Source: Myxococcaceae bacterium | GTDB lineage: Bacteria; Myxococcota; Myxococcia; Myxococcales; Myxococcaceae | Assembly (NCBI GenBank): GCA_019694575.1 | Contig: JAIBBR010000002.1 | Coordinates: forward strand, 31,350 to 95,349 | Reading direction: 5' to 3' | Length of the DNA stretch: 64,000 nucleotides | Shown here: positions 1 to 8,699 of the stretch, piece after piece | Position numbering within the stretch: the first letter of the stretch is position 1 | Layout of the letters: every line of letters starts with the position of its first letter | Made by a program: the position numbers and the translations under genes | The notes under the pieces: model-generated | Database searches by the model: none | Seen by the model: only the letters and a program-made list of their open reading frames with translations | What the model was told of the DNA's origin: nothing

Positions 1-1434
1 GTCGACGATGCCGGTGCCTGGTTCATGCAGACCAGCGCCAGTGGCACCTGGGCGAGCGGCAAGTTCAGCGCCGTCGGCGGCACGTACGGTGTCAACCAGC
101 TCTACGTCGACAGTCTGGGCAACGCGCGCGCGGTGGGTATGAACAGCGTTTCAAGTGGAGGCTTCGTCGGCTACTTCGCAGCAAGTAGTAGCAAGTGGTT
201 CGAAGACGTCGACGACCAAAACGGCGGCTCGAAGAACGCCTTCGTGTCGGTGGGCCCCTCGTACGTGGTCGACAGCAAGAATTCGAAGGTCTTTGTGGGC
301 CGGTTGGGCGATGAGACGGTACGCCAGCACGCGGCAGATATGCCGTACTTCAGCGACGCCGAAATTCCGTTGCCCAGCCCTGAACCGGTGCTGGGCATTA
401 CCGGCAACCCCCTCGCCGTGGCGCTCAACCCGTCGGTGTACCTGTTGACCTTTTCGTCGTTGTTTCGCTCCACGCTGGTGGGCGGCATGAACCCAATCAG
501 CCACGTCGAGACGCTGTTCAATTTTGCGCTGCGTGCTTCAGACACAGTGGTGATGTCGAAAAACGAAGCGCAAGGCGTGTTGGTGGCCGAAGTGGCGCCG
601 CAGGGCAACAACGTGTTTCGCCTGGGCCCGTCGGTGCAAGAAGCGCTCGATTTGGCCGCTGACTTTCAAGCCGTCACCACCTACGCCAACGGCTTGCCGC
701 TGCTGGTGACGCAAAACAACGACGTGGCGTTCGGTGTGGCCAACAAGGCGACCTATGGCTTTGCGCGCGGCCCGTTGATTCAAGTCAGCGACGCGGTGGG
801 TACCGCGACCGGCGCGGTCATTGTCGGCGCGGCGGGGCTGGTTAACCGGTTCGTCGCTTCGAACAGCACCTTCACCGGCATCACCGGCGCGACGCAAAAG
901 CTGAACGCGATTTGCCGCGCTTCTGACAACGACATGTTCATCGTGGGAGCAAACGGCGCCATTTACCACTACACCGGTGGGGCCACCGTGACTGCGATGG
1001 CGTCGGGCACTGCGCAACACTTGAACAGCGTCGACTGCGCGGGTGGAGAAGTCGTGGCGTGCGGTGACAACGGCACCGTGCTGCGCTTCACTTCAGGCAT
1101 GTGGCGTAGCATCGCCACCGGTTTGTCGGGCAACTTCGACAGTTGCCGTTTCGGCACCCATGGTACGGTCTATGCCGCCGGTAACGGCGTCTTCGCGAAG
1201 TTCGAGAACAACACGTGGGCCTCGCTCGCGGGTGACAGCAACGTGAAAAAGCTGATCATCTTAGGGCCTTCAGAGGTGTACGCCATCGCCGGTACGGGCA
1301 AACAGGTGAAGCGCTTCAACGGGCAGTCGTGGAGCACGCTCTTCACCAGCGACGTGTTTCTCGCTGGGGGTGGCCAAGTGGGAACGAAGGTGGTATTCGT
1401 CGGCGATTCAGGCTGGGTTGTCGAAAGCCAGTAA
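1..1434 (+). CDS. Beta-propeller-like repeat protein, 5'-truncated by window edge
   Basis: The reading frame is open from base 1, so the start lies outside the window; the first internal Met is at base 25. The visible part (about 477 residues) contains short blades with recurring patterns such as GANGAIYHY, GDNGTVLRF and GNGVFAKFENNTW, typical of YCF48/WD-like propellers that myxobacteria export to the cell surface. No catalytic motif is visible. The protein ends 24 bases before a pseudokinase gene on the same strand, so the two may be co-transcribed. The propeller fold is inferred from repeat texture; the N-terminus, including any lipobox, cannot be seen. Confidence 0.75.
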   Translation, partial: VDDAGAWFMQTSASGTWASGKFSAVGGTYGVNQLYVDSLGNARAVGMNSVSSGGFVGYFAASSSKWFEDVDDQNGGSKNAFVSVGPSYVVDSKNSKVFVGRLGDETVRQHAADMPYFSDAEIPLPSPEPVLGITGNPLAVALNPSVYLLTFSSLFRSTLVGGMNPISHVETLFNFALRASDTVVMSKNEAQGVLVAEVAPQGNNVFRLGPSVQEALDLAADFQAVTTYANGLPLLVTQNNDVAFGVANKATYGFARGPLIQVSDAVGTATGAVIVGAAGLVNRFVASNSTFTGITGATQKLNAICRASDNDMFIVGANGAIYHYTGGATVTAMASGTAQHLNSVDCAGGEVVACGDNGTVLRFTSGMWRSIATGLSGNFDSCRFGTHGTVYAAGNGVFAKFENNTWASLAGDSNVKKLIILGPSEVYAIAGTGKQVKRFNGQSWSTLFTSDVFLAGGGQVGTKVVFVGDSGWVVESQ

Positions 1435-1458
1435 CCAAGCCGTCCTCGAGGGGTTTTT

Positions 1459-2922
1459 GTGCAGCCACGCCGCCCAACAGATGAAGTTCAGTCTGCGCCG
1501 TTCTCGTTTTTGCCCAGCGACGTGACGGGCAGCGAGCTCGATGCCCGCTTTAAAATTCGTGCCCCGCTGCGGTGCGACGGTATCGGCCGGTTAGATTGTG
1601 CCGAAGACACCGAGTCAGGCATGCGCATGGCCGTGCGTTGGTTGCCGCTCGAGGCCAACGGCGATGCCGCGGTAAAAGCCTGTGAGAAGTTGCCGCAACA
1701 CCCGACCTTGCCGCGCATTCGGCAAGTGGGGCAGGTGGGCAGCGCCGCCTACGTGGCAATGGACTTTCCCGATGGGCAGCTGCTGTCGACCCGTCTGGGC
1801 GAAAATTTCGGCGCGCCCGAGCTGATGCGCATGGGCGGGCAGATCGCCGACGCGTTGGCCACCATTCACACCCAGGGCGTTTTTCACGGTGAGCTCTCGG
1901 CCGAATCGGTGTTGCTCGCCGGCGACCGCGCCTTTCTGTGGGACATGCCGCTGGTCATCGCCAACCGGTTGACTGACCGCCGTGGTGAAGAGCGGTTGAT
2001 GCAGCAGCTGGTGAAGACGGCGCATTACCTTTCTCCTGAGCGGGCGCGGGGTGCTCCGGCGTCGGCCGAGGGAGACGTTTACGCTTTGGGCGCGGTGCTT
2101 TCTGTTGCCGCGGGCGCGGTGTTGTCGACGGGGTCGACGTTGTCGGTGGTGCACTCGGTGGCCACCTACAACTGGTCGCCAGAAGTGCCGTCGCGGTTGC
2201 CAGTGCCTTTGCAGAATTTGCTCGAGAGCATGCTTTCGCCTGAACCCAAGGCGAGGCCCAACGCGGCCAAAGTCTCTGAATGGTTGTTGCGGTTGTCGGC
2301 GCCGGCCACGGTGCCCGAAATGCCCCAAGTGGGCGGCAAAAGGGTGCCCGCTGACTTTGGCTTTAGCCAACCGCCGACGGTCGAAAACCCGGCCCGGGTC
2401 GATTTGCCGGTGGTGGAAATGGGGCCTTCGGTGGCGCTGCACGACAACCTCGAAGTGGCGCCTGACTTGGCGGCCGAGGCGGTGACTTTGACCGCCGAAG
2501 AAGTGAACGCGGTGGGTGGCCGAACGCTGCGTTCTCTGTGGGGTGTTGGTTTGGCGGTGTTGGGCGTGGCGTTGAGCGTATTGGTGTTGGCGCTGCGGCC
2601 TACGACGAAAGCGCCAGTGGCGCAGCGCGAGCCGCAGCCGGTGGTGGCCCCAGCGCCCGTGACCGAAAACCCAGCCCCCATGGTGGCTGTCGAGACCGAC
2701 GAAGTCGTGCTGCCCGACACTGAAGCGCTCGAAGACTTTTTGGCGCCCTTGAAGAAGGCCCGCCTCAAGACGCAGAAGCCAGCGCCGGTGAAGCGCAACG
2801 TCACCAAGCTGAGCGAAGCCTTGGGCAACCACGTCGAAGCCACTCCTCCCGCGAACAAAGATTTTGACTTCCTCGAAGAGACACCTCCACCCGCGTCGGA
2901 GCTCAAGCGGCCGAATTTTTAA
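1459..2922 (+). CDS. Membrane-anchored Ser/Thr pseudokinase
   Basis: A protein-kinase-like fold spans about residues 30-280, but key catalytic residues are lost. The Gly-rich loop is not recognisable, the beta3 lysine is replaced (MAVRW), the HRD triad reads HGE (143-145) and DFG reads DMP (162-164). The activation-segment end (LSPERARG) and the later DVYALGAVL helix are kept. A single membrane segment follows (about 358-379), then a Pro/Glu-rich tail, giving the cytoplasmic-kinase/outside-tail layout usual for bacterial Hanks kinases. The GTG start has GAGGGG six bases upstream. It probably acts as a binding or scaffold protein. It precedes the APH/HopA1-like pair by 82 bases; a functional link is possible but unproven. 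Confidence 0.8.
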   Translation: MQPRRPTDEVQSAPFSFLPSDVTGSELDARFKIRAPLRCDGIGRLDCAEDTESGMRMAVRWLPLEANGDAAVKACEKLPQHPTLPRIRQVGQVGSAAYVAMDFPDGQLLSTRLGENFGAPELMRMGGQIADALATIHTQGVFHGELSAESVLLAGDRAFLWDMPLVIANRLTDRRGEERLMQQLVKTAHYLSPERARGAPASAEGDVYALGAVLSVAAGAVLSTGSTLSVVHSVATYNWSPEVPSRLPVPLQNLLESMLSPEPKARPNAAKVSEWLLRLSAPATVPEMPQVGGKRVPADFGFSQPPTVENPARVDLPVVEMGPSVALHDNLEVAPDLAAEAVTLTAEEVNAVGGRTLRSLWGVGLAVLGVALSVLVLALRPTTKAPVAQREPQPVVAPAPVTENPAPMVAVETDEVVLPDTEALEDFLAPLKKARLKTQKPAPVKRNVTKLSEALGNHVEATPPANKDFDFLEETPPPASELKRPNF

Positions 2923-3004
2923 GGAAGGGCGCCCCCGCGCTGTTTCCTTAGCGCGTGAGGTTGAATGATGCGCGCCGCTCGCTTCGGTCATATGTAGAGA
3001 ACGT

Positions 3005-4051
3005 ATGAGGGCGCCTCTTTCTGATGGAGAGCTGAACTCCCGCCTCAGTGCCTTGGGGTTGACGCGCGATTTGACGGTGCGTGCGCCGCCTCCGAGTAAA
3101 AACCGCACCGTGGTGTGCCGCCGTGGCCGCCAGCGCGTGTTGGTGAAAGTGGCTGACGGCGCGGGCAATGTCGGCGTGTTGCGTGAAGGCTCGGTGCTCG
3201 AGCGCATTACGCCGCTCGCTGGGCGCAGTGGCTCTCCGTTGCTCATTGCTCCGGTGGTGGCTTTTGAGCCGGCGTCGGGCTTGCTGGCGCTGGCGTGGTT
3301 GTCGTCGTCAGAGACACTGCACCATTTTCACCGCCGCACCGGTGAATACCCCAAGAGCGTGGCGCGGCAAGTGGGGGCAGGCCTGGGTTACTTGCACCAG
3401 CAGAGCCGCGAGTCGCCAGCCGGTTATGCTTTGGCCGACGCGTTTCGCGACGAGAGCGATTTGCTCGAATGCTTTTTGCGCATGCGGCCCGAGTTTTATG
3501 CCCGGCTTTCAAGCGCGGGTTTGGGCTTTTTTGCCAGTGTGCAAGCCAACCGCGGCGCAATGGAGGGGTTGCAGGCCTTGGCCTCGGCGCAAGCCAGCGC
3601 GCACGACGCCACCTTGCTGCACGGTGACATGCGGCAGGCGAATTTGGTGCGGGTGGGCAAAGCCAAAGTGCCTCCGGTGGTGTTTCTCGACTGGGAGCAG
3701 TCGTTCTGGGGCGACCCCTCGCGCGACTTGGGCAGCCTGCTGGCTGACTATGTGGGCGCGTGGCTGGCACCGGAGCACAAGAGCGAAGTGCTTTCACACA
3801 CCGAGTTGTCTCAGTTCGCCCGCGCGCTGCTCGAGTCGTACGCCGAAGCGCGCGGCCCTTCGTTTTCGCTTTCTCAGGCGTTTCAGCAACGGGTGGTGCG
3901 CTGGGTGGGAGCGGCGCTGCTCATCGCGCTCTACGGCATTACCCATTACGAGCAAGTGCTGGACGAGCGCGGCAAAGGCCTGGCCCGGCAAGCGCTCGAC
4001 ATGTTGGCCGACCCGTCACGGTGGGTGTCGGTGATGTGGGGTGAAGCATGA
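3005..4051 (+). CDS. APH-family phosphotransferase, lanthipeptide-kinase-like
   Basis: This is an aminoglycoside/choline-phosphotransferase-type kinase of normal length (348 residues). It shows a candidate nucleotide-binding lysine (VLVKVA, K48), the catalytic loop HGDMRQANL (HGD at 206-208) and the metal-binding segment FLDWEQ (D229), followed by GDPSRDLGSLLADY. The next gene overlaps by four bases (ATGA) and encodes a HopA1-like protein. In class V lanthipeptide clusters such as lexapeptide and cacaoidin, an APH-like kinase and a HopA1-like protein together dehydrate Ser/Thr of a precursor: the kinase phosphorylates and the partner eliminates. The kinase family is clear; the lanthipeptide role is inferred from the pairing. 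Simple small-molecule phosphorylation remains possible. Confidence 0.8.
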   Translation: MRAPLSDGELNSRLSALGLTRDLTVRAPPPSKNRTVVCRRGRQRVLVKVADGAGNVGVLREGSVLERITPLAGRSGSPLLIAPVVAFEPASGLLALAWLSSSETLHHFHRRTGEYPKSVARQVGAGLGYLHQQSRESPAGYALADAFRDESDLLECFLRMRPEFYARLSSAGLGFFASVQANRGAMEGLQALASAQASAHDATLLHGDMRQANLVRVGKAKVPPVVFLDWEQSFWGDPSRDLGSLLADYVGAWLAPEHKSEVLSHTELSQFARALLESYAEARGPSFSLSQAFQQRVVRWVGAALLIALYGITHYEQVLDERGKGLARQALDMLADPSRWVSVMWGEA

Positions 4052-4944
4052 ACTGGGGCGTTGAAGACTGCCTGTCGGCATTGAGCCGTTCGCTGACGAA
4101 GCAAGGTGGCGGTTACGCGCTCGAGGGGGTGGTGTTTTCGGCGGCAGACGCGGGCAATGTGCTGCGTCGCTATTTGCACCATCGGTTTTTTTGTGGGCGT
4201 ACCAGCGCCACGCCGCCGGCGCGCTCGCGGGCTTCAGGCGACAGCGGCTTCGTGGGGTTGCTCGCCGATTCGACACGCGGCGCGAGCTGTTGGGAAAAAG
4301 GCTTTCGCATCGCCAAGCGGGGGGGCGAGTGGGTCTTCGCCAGCGACGGCCGGGTGTGTCTGTTTCTCGAAGAGCGTGGCCAGTGGGACCCTTTCGCCGG
4401 CCGTGAGGGTGAGCCGGTGGCGGTGCGGGTGCCGCGTTGTCGTGAGAATTTGGTGCCCTTTCGCTTCACGTTGCATGGTGGCTTGGGCGGCTTGAAGAAG
4501 GGCGAAGCGTTTCGAAAATATGTGCTTTCGGTTTCGGTAGAAGGCGCGCTCTCGGCGGTCGAAGTGTTGAGCAGCCGCGCGGCCGACCGGTTGAGCTTCG
4601 CGATGGCGGTGGTGAATGAGCCGCGTGACTTCGAGCGGCTCGACACCATCGTGGTCGACGTGGCCGAGCGCGACGACAAGGCGATGCAGAAGCTGCTCAC
4701 TGATTTCGCGCGTTCGCAGCCGCACCGGTTGAGGGCGGGCGTGCCGGTGTTCTGCCGCCCAGTCGACATGGGGCTTTCGCGCGCCGAAGGTGACTTGAGC
4801 TGGGAAGACCGGGTCGAAGGTTTCGGCGAGCGCCGCTGCACCTGGTTGTCTGAAGCGGTGGCCGAATCGCTGAAGACGGGCGAGCTGAATTCGCGCGTTT
4901 GGCTGGGCAAGCTCGAGCAGAATTTGAAGCGTGTCGGTTCGTGA
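4048..4944 (+). CDS. HopA1-like protein, putative phospho-Ser/Thr lyase
   Basis: The sequence carries the features I associate with the HopA1 family: an N-terminal GNVLRRYLHHRFFCG stretch (36-50), a central RKYVLSV strand, and a C-terminal GVPVFCRP (231-238), GLSRAEGD and GFGERRCTWLSEAV (258-271) block. HopA1 was first described as a type III effector of Pseudomonas syringae; homologues in class V lanthipeptide pathways (LxmY type) act with an APH-like kinase in dehydration. No secretion signal is visible and the gene is translationally coupled to the kinase upstream, which favours an intracellular enzyme pair over an exported effector. No cyclase, precursor, protease or exporter gene is recognisable nearby. 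Confidence 0.68.
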   Translation: MNWGVEDCLSALSRSLTKQGGGYALEGVVFSAADAGNVLRRYLHHRFFCGRTSATPPARSRASGDSGFVGLLADSTRGASCWEKGFRIAKRGGEWVFASDGRVCLFLEERGQWDPFAGREGEPVAVRVPRCRENLVPFRFTLHGGLGGLKKGEAFRKYVLSVSVEGALSAVEVLSSRAADRLSFAMAVVNEPRDFERLDTIVVDVAERDDKAMQKLLTDFARSQPHRLRAGVPVFCRPVDMGLSRAEGDLSWEDRVEGFGERRCTWLSEAVAESLKTGELNSRVWLGKLEQNLKRVGS

Positions 4945-5225
4945 CGGCGGCGTGAATTGTTTGGCCGTGCCCCGTCACTGATGCGGGCTAGCCTTGGGGC
5001 CCCCAAGTGCGCGCCGGGGTCGAAGCGCGCGGCGGGTTGCCATCAAGCGGGTTTGCTCGAGTGATTTTGGGGCCGGTTCGCGGTCAAGCAGCAAAGGTGC
5101 GTGCTATTTCGTGCATTAGCGTACACACTCGGCACGCAGTTGAAGGCTGTCCATGAACGAAGCCTCTCAAAGTTACATGCGTCGATGAGAGCGTCGCGGC
5201 AACCCAGAATCTGACGACACGTCTA

Positions 5226-5253
5226 CCCGGCCCTCGTCTCATTCGAGCCAGCT
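5226..5253 (+). repeat. Interspersed repeat 1, copy A (GTCTCATTCGAGCCAGCT core)
   Basis: A 28-base segment matching 15555-15581 with two substitutions and a one-base length change. Both copies lie in gene-free gaps in the same orientation. The core resembles internal non-coding sequence I associate with some insertion elements, but the family cannot be named from this window. Confidence 0.5.
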
Positions 5254-5464
5254 GTTTTTCCTTCCGCGAATTTCAGGCGTTACGCCGCACAGCTCATGCC
5301 GCCAGCGCAGGCACTTACGGCGTCTTAAGTGCATCGTCACCCACTGGCCCGACGAGCGTCAGCATGCGTACACGTCGTATTACGTGCTCCTCGAAGAACG
5401 CAGTGGGGAGCGCGACAGCACGTTGCTCGACTTCAAGCGTGTTGTCGAATGAATCACCGCGAGC

Positions 5465-5494
5465 TTTGTGAAACGACGCACACCTAATGTGCAT
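5465..5494 (+). repeat. Interspersed repeat 2, copy A (TTTGTGAAA + GCACA-N5-TGTGC)
   Basis: TTTGTGAAA, four bases, then a dyad GCACA-N5-TGTGC followed by AT. The same arrangement with identical spacing occurs at 15428-15457. In this copy the dyad is followed by a run of six T, so it might also act as a weak terminator for the HopA1-side transcript. Confidence 0.5.
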
Positions 5495-5519
5495 TTTTTA
5501 ACAAAGGTTCCCCGGGCGC

Positions 5520-6530
5520 CTACGCTTGGAAACGCGCGAAGGCGTCGAGGGCCCGCGCAATGCCCGCGTCGTCGACATCTAAGTGCGTCACCAGGCGAAT
5601 CGTGGCTGCGCCGGTGGCGAGCACGCCGTTGACGTGAAGATGTTGAATGAGCCGCTGGCCACGCTCGGCTGGCAAGTGCACGAAGACCATATTCGTCTGC
5701 GGCGCTTCTACTTTGAGCCAGCTGTGCTTCTTAAGGCCCGCCGCCAATTGCGCCGCGCGCGCATGGTCTTCTGCCAACCGCTCCACGTTGTGCTCCAACG
5801 CGTAGAGCCCCGCCGCGGCGACCATGCCTGATTGCCGCATGCCGCCGCCCAGCACTTTGCGCCAGCGCCGCGCTGAAGCGATGAGCGGTTGAGCGCCGCA
5901 CAGCACCGAACCGACGGGTGCGCCGAGGCCCTTCGACAAACAAACCGACACGCTGTCGAAATGGCGTGCAATGTCGCGCGCCGGTGTCTTCGACTTCACC
6001 GCGGCATTGAAGAGTCGCGCGCCATCTAAGTGCGTCGCCAGCCCGCGGGAGCGTGCGAACGCGGTGGCCTCGACGATGTAGCTCAACGGGAGCACCATGC
6101 CGCGAAACGTATTTTCCAACGCCAGCAAGCGGGTGCGGGCGAAGTGACTGTCTTTCGAATCTTTAATCGCCGCTTCGATGCGTGAAATCGCCAGCGTGCC
6201 GTCGGGCTCATGCTCCAAAGGCTGGGGCTGAATGCTGCCCAGCACCGCGGCGCCTCCGCCTTCGTATTTGTACGTGTGCGCGTGTTGGCCGACCACGTAT
6301 TCGTCGCCGCGTTGGCAATGGGCCATCAAGCCGCACAAGTTGCTTTGCGTTCCACTGGGCACGAAGAGCGCGGCTTCGAAGCCGAGCAGCGCGGCGGCGC
6401 GTTGCTCCAGTAAGTTCGCGGTGGGGTCATCGCCGAATACGTCGTCGCCCACTTCGGCGCGCAGCATTGCTTCACGCATCGCGGGAGTGGGGCGGGTGAC
6501 GGTATCGCTGCGCAGGTCGACGGGGGTCAT
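5520..6530 (-). CDS. ltaE: Low-specificity L-threonine aldolase
   Basis: A PLP enzyme that cleaves L-threonine or L-allo-threonine to glycine and acetaldehyde. The family signatures are intact: [10 protein letters not shown] at the N-terminus, [10 protein letters not shown], the PSGTQSN cofactor loop, [10 protein letters not shown] (DGAR 169-172), the Schiff-base lysine in [13 protein letters not shown] (K200) and [11 protein letters not shown] (226-235). The chosen start gives 336 residues beginning [10 protein letters not shown], the usual length and start; extension upstream to base 6719 adds 63 residues without family character that would overlap the divergent transporter gene. The gene is monocistronic, ending 18 bases from the repeat-bearing gap. 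Confidence 0.95.
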   Translation of the reverse strand: MTPVDLRSDTVTRPTPAMREAMLRAEVGDDVFGDDPTANLLEQRAAALLGFEAALFVPSGTQSNLCGLMAHCQRGDEYVVGQHAHTYKYEGGGAAVLGSIQPQPLEHEPDGTLAISRIEAAIKDSKDSHFARTRLLALENTFRGMVLPLSYIVEATAFARSRGLATHLDGARLFNAAVKSKTPARDIARHFDSVSVCLSKGLGAPVGSVLCGAQPLIASARRWRKVLGGGMRQSGMVAAAGLYALEHNVERLAEDHARAAQLAAGLKKHSWLKVEAPQTNMVFVHLPAERGQRLIQHLHVNGVLATGAATIRLVTHLDVDDAGIARALDAFARFQA

Positions 6531-6603
6531 CGCGCCGGGCGATAGCACGAAAGCGAAACTGACTAGAAGAAGCGGCGTGTGCCGTGTAAGCCGTGCTCTC
6601 GCT

Positions 6604-7293
6604 ATGACTGCCGCGTGGGCTGCCGCACTGTTGGGTCTTTCTTTGGGAGCGCGCCACGCGTTCGAGCCTGACCACCTGGCCGCGGTTTCTACCCTCGCGG
6701 TAGAACGAAAAGGTGCCACGGCCGGCTTGTGGCTGGGAGCGCTGTGGGGCCTGGGTCATTCGCTTTCACTGTTGCTCGTCGCGGGTACGCTGGCGGCGCT
6801 GCACCTCGAAATGCCCGAAAAGCTTGCGCTGTGTCTCGAAATCGCCGTCGCGGTCATGGTGGTGACGCTCGGCCTCAACGCGTTGCGCCGCTCGTTGCGC
6901 GAAGGGCCGTTTGGCGCCACCACGACTCATACCCACGGCGGCACCGCGCACACCCACGCCGCGGTGAAAGAGCACGTGCACTTCGGCCGGTGGACACTCG
7001 CCGCGCGCCCCTTATGGGTGGGTTTGATGCACGGGCTCGCCGGCAGTGGTGCCCTGGTGGCGCTGGTGCCGCTCGCGCTCGCCAGCCCCGCTGAAAAACT
7101 GCTCTACATTGCTACCTTTGGCGCCGGTTCGATTTTGGGCATGGCCGCGCTCACCGGTTTGGCGGGGGCGCCGTTGGCGTGGCTTGCGAAAATGCCCCGT
7201 GTCACTTCGGCCGTCATGGCGACCGCGGGTTTGCTCGCGGTGGGCACCGGTCTGTTCTGGGGTTGGAATTCGGCCACCGAGCTCTTCGGTTAA
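6604..7293 (+). CDS. NiCoT/UreH-like metal permease
   Basis: A polytopic membrane protein (229 residues, about six hydrophobic segments) with the hallmark first-helix motif [17 protein letters not shown], equivalent to the HAxDADH signature of nickel/cobalt permeases and UreH/HupE-type accessory transporters. A His-rich cytoplasmic loop ([11 protein letters not shown], then EHVH) lies after helix 3, as expected for metal handling. A second conserved region [12 protein letters not shown] follows. The ATG at 6604 is preferred because residues upstream are not conserved in character and overlap the aldolase gene on the other strand. The next gene starts one base after its stop codon, so the two are probably co-transcribed. 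Substrate (Ni, Co or another divalent ion) is unknown. Confidence 0.8.
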   Translation: MTAAWAAALLGLSLGARHAFEPDHLAAVSTLAVERKGATAGLWLGALWGLGHSLSLLLVAGTLAALHLEMPEKLALCLEIAVAVMVVTLGLNALRRSLREGPFGATTTHTHGGTAHTHAAVKEHVHFGRWTLAARPLWVGLMHGLAGSGALVALVPLALASPAEKLLYIATFGAGSILGMAALTGLAGAPLAWLAKMPRVTSAVMATAGLLAVGTGLFWGWNSATELFG

Positions 7294-7294
7294 A

Positions 7295-7915
7295 ATGGTG
7301 GGCCCGCTCACTGTGCAGGTTCGCAGCCCGTCAGCTCGGCGCGAGACGTGGCGTTTTTTTCTCTGGTGTGCGGCGGTGCTGGCGGCGTGTGCTGTGGCAA
7401 TTGCTTCGAGAGTGCGCGCGTCAGCCCCTGGGCAGAATTCACCCGAGCGCTTGCCCTACCAGCAGCATTTCTCGGTGCTCGACGGTGCCGAACAGCGGCG
7501 TTTTCTTGAGCTCCGCGAAGGCATTCTCGAAATTGAGAATATACGTGGGCGCGAAGGGCGTTGGCCCAGCGTCGAATTCTTGCGTGCCCAGGCGCTGCCG
7601 CCGGTGGTGAGCGGCCTGCCCGACGCGCCGCCGCTGAAGTGGCAACTGCGCGAATACGGCGACTATGTGAATTACACCGCGTTTCCTGAAAGTGGCGCTG
7701 GCCAGCAATGGTTGATTCTTTTCATCGAGCCGCCGAAGGGTTTGCTCAAAACACCCCATGAGCCGCCTGCGCCGCTCGACGAAGAGCATCACACCTTGAG
7801 TGACGGCACCGCGCTGCATGTCACGGTGTGGCGCAAAGATGCGTCGAGTGGAGAACCGCAGGTGGTGGTGCCTACCCCCGCGATGGAAAACTTCACCCAG
7901 CTGTTGGGGCGGTGA
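7295..7915 (+). CDS. Membrane-anchored protein of unknown function
   Basis: A 206-residue protein with one N-terminal membrane anchor (about residues 17-36, FFLWCAAVLAACAVAIA) and a soluble, probably periplasmic domain. The domain opens with YQQHFSVLDGAEQRRFLELREGI and has strands around LKWQLREYGDYVNYTA and WLILFIEPP, ending with DGTALHVTVWRK. It begins one base after the permease stop codon, so translational coupling is likely. Because it sits between a NiCoT-like permease and a zinc-type ABC system it may help in metal homeostasis; it vaguely recalls the small anchored proteins (DUF6162 type) found with zinc importers, but I cannot confirm that. Confidence 0.7.
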   Translation: MVGPLTVQVRSPSARRETWRFFLWCAAVLAACAVAIASRVRASAPGQNSPERLPYQQHFSVLDGAEQRRFLELREGILEIENIRGREGRWPSVEFLRAQALPPVVSGLPDAPPLKWQLREYGDYVNYTAFPESGAGQQWLILFIEPPKGLLKTPHEPPAPLDEEHHTLSDGTALHVTVWRKDASSGEPQVVVPTPAMENFTQLLGR

Positions 7916-7918
7916 CTT

Positions 7919-8578
7919 TTACAGTCGCAGCAAGAATGCCAGCGAGAGCGCGCTGACCAACGCCGGTTGCAGCTCTTTCGGCACATCGCGCGCAACCCAC
8001 AACGTCAAAGTGGCCCCGTGCAACACGTCGAGCCCGCCGATGGTCTGCTCGTTTTGCACCACGTAGTACGCGCACGCTTCGCGTTCTCGGTAGTCGCAGG
8101 TTTCGGTTTCTACCAGCCAGGTGGCGCCGTTGGGGGCGGTCAGCGTGATGCCGCGCGTCGTGTCGTCGACGACACCGTTCCACTGCACGCCTTGGTCATC
8201 GAGCGTGCACAAAGGTTTAGACGCTTCAGACGCAGTGACGGGAGCGCCGAACATTTGCACCGAGCTCTCGCCGCCGTAGCTGCAGCGCATGGTGCTCTTC
8301 ACTTCGCCACCGTTCGCCACTTGAAAGTCTTTCTGCCACCCACCGCCGCTCGCCACTTTCATGTACCCAACGCGCGCGCGGTAAGTCAAAGGCTGCGAGT
8401 TGGCGGTGACGGTGACCGAATAGGGGCCGAGCACCATGCGTTCAGGCGACAAATAATGGCCCTCAAAAGCGTCGGCATGGCTCGACAATTCGGGGCGTAC
8501 AATCAAATGGTACGTGCAGCCGGCTTGCATCGACAGCGCGAGCAACAAGAGCAGTCGTGACATGGTTAGCGCTTTCAT
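7919..8578 (-). CDS. Putative lipoprotein, unknown function
   Basis: A 219-residue protein with a lipoprotein signal (LLLLLALSMQAGC, lipidated Cys at 21). The mature part is beta-rich and carries several cysteines (TMRCSYGG, PLCTLDDQG, TCDYREREACAYY) that could form disulfides in the periplasm. It converges on the preceding gene with a three-base gap and diverges from the zinc-type binding protein gene, with 121 bases between the starts that may hold both promoters. A second in-frame Met (MSRLLLL, residue 6) is an equally good start. No family recognised. Confidence 0.7.
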   Translation of the reverse strand: MKALTMSRLLLLLALSMQAGCTYHLIVRPELSSHADAFEGHYLSPERMVLGPYSVTVTANSQPLTYRARVGYMKVASGGGWQKDFQVANGGEVKSTMRCSYGGESSVQMFGAPVTASEASKPLCTLDDQGVQWNGVVDDTTRGITLTAPNGATWLVETETCDYREREACAYYVVQNEQTIGGLDVLHGATLTLWVARDVPKELQPALVSALSLAFLLRL

Positions 8579-8699
8579 CGAAAGGTGGGCGGTGAGAAGC
8601 GTATGTCAAGACGGTGGGGGTGAAGCCACGATTCATCACGCCCGTAAACGTTCTCGGGCCTCTTGCTTCTCTCGCGCAGCTTAGGCTTCATCGCCCTTC

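Larger units (their letters stand above)
4945..5519. other. Gene-poor gap after the APH/HopA1 pair
   Basis: This 575-base stretch holds no gene I can support. A 27-codon frame at 4981-5064 (two Cys, few Ser/Thr) and a start-less frame ending at the TGA at 5450-5452 (about 85 codons, ending LLDFKRVVE) are visible but unconvincing; the second could be a gene relic. Two short motifs here recur in the gap at 15.3-15.7 kb. The GC texture is less codon-biased than in the flanking genes. Confidence 0.6.

Noticed and set aside
1615..3246. A 543-codon open frame on the minus strand
   Set aside because: It lies opposite the pseudokinase gene, is very rich in His/Arg/Gln, and has no family motif; it is a GC-driven antisense shadow.
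4981..5064. 27-codon frame after the HopA1-like gene, considered as a lanthipeptide precursor
   Set aside because: Two Cys but a single pair of Ser, no leader-like acidic segment, no double-Gly or other protease site, and no good ribosome-binding site.
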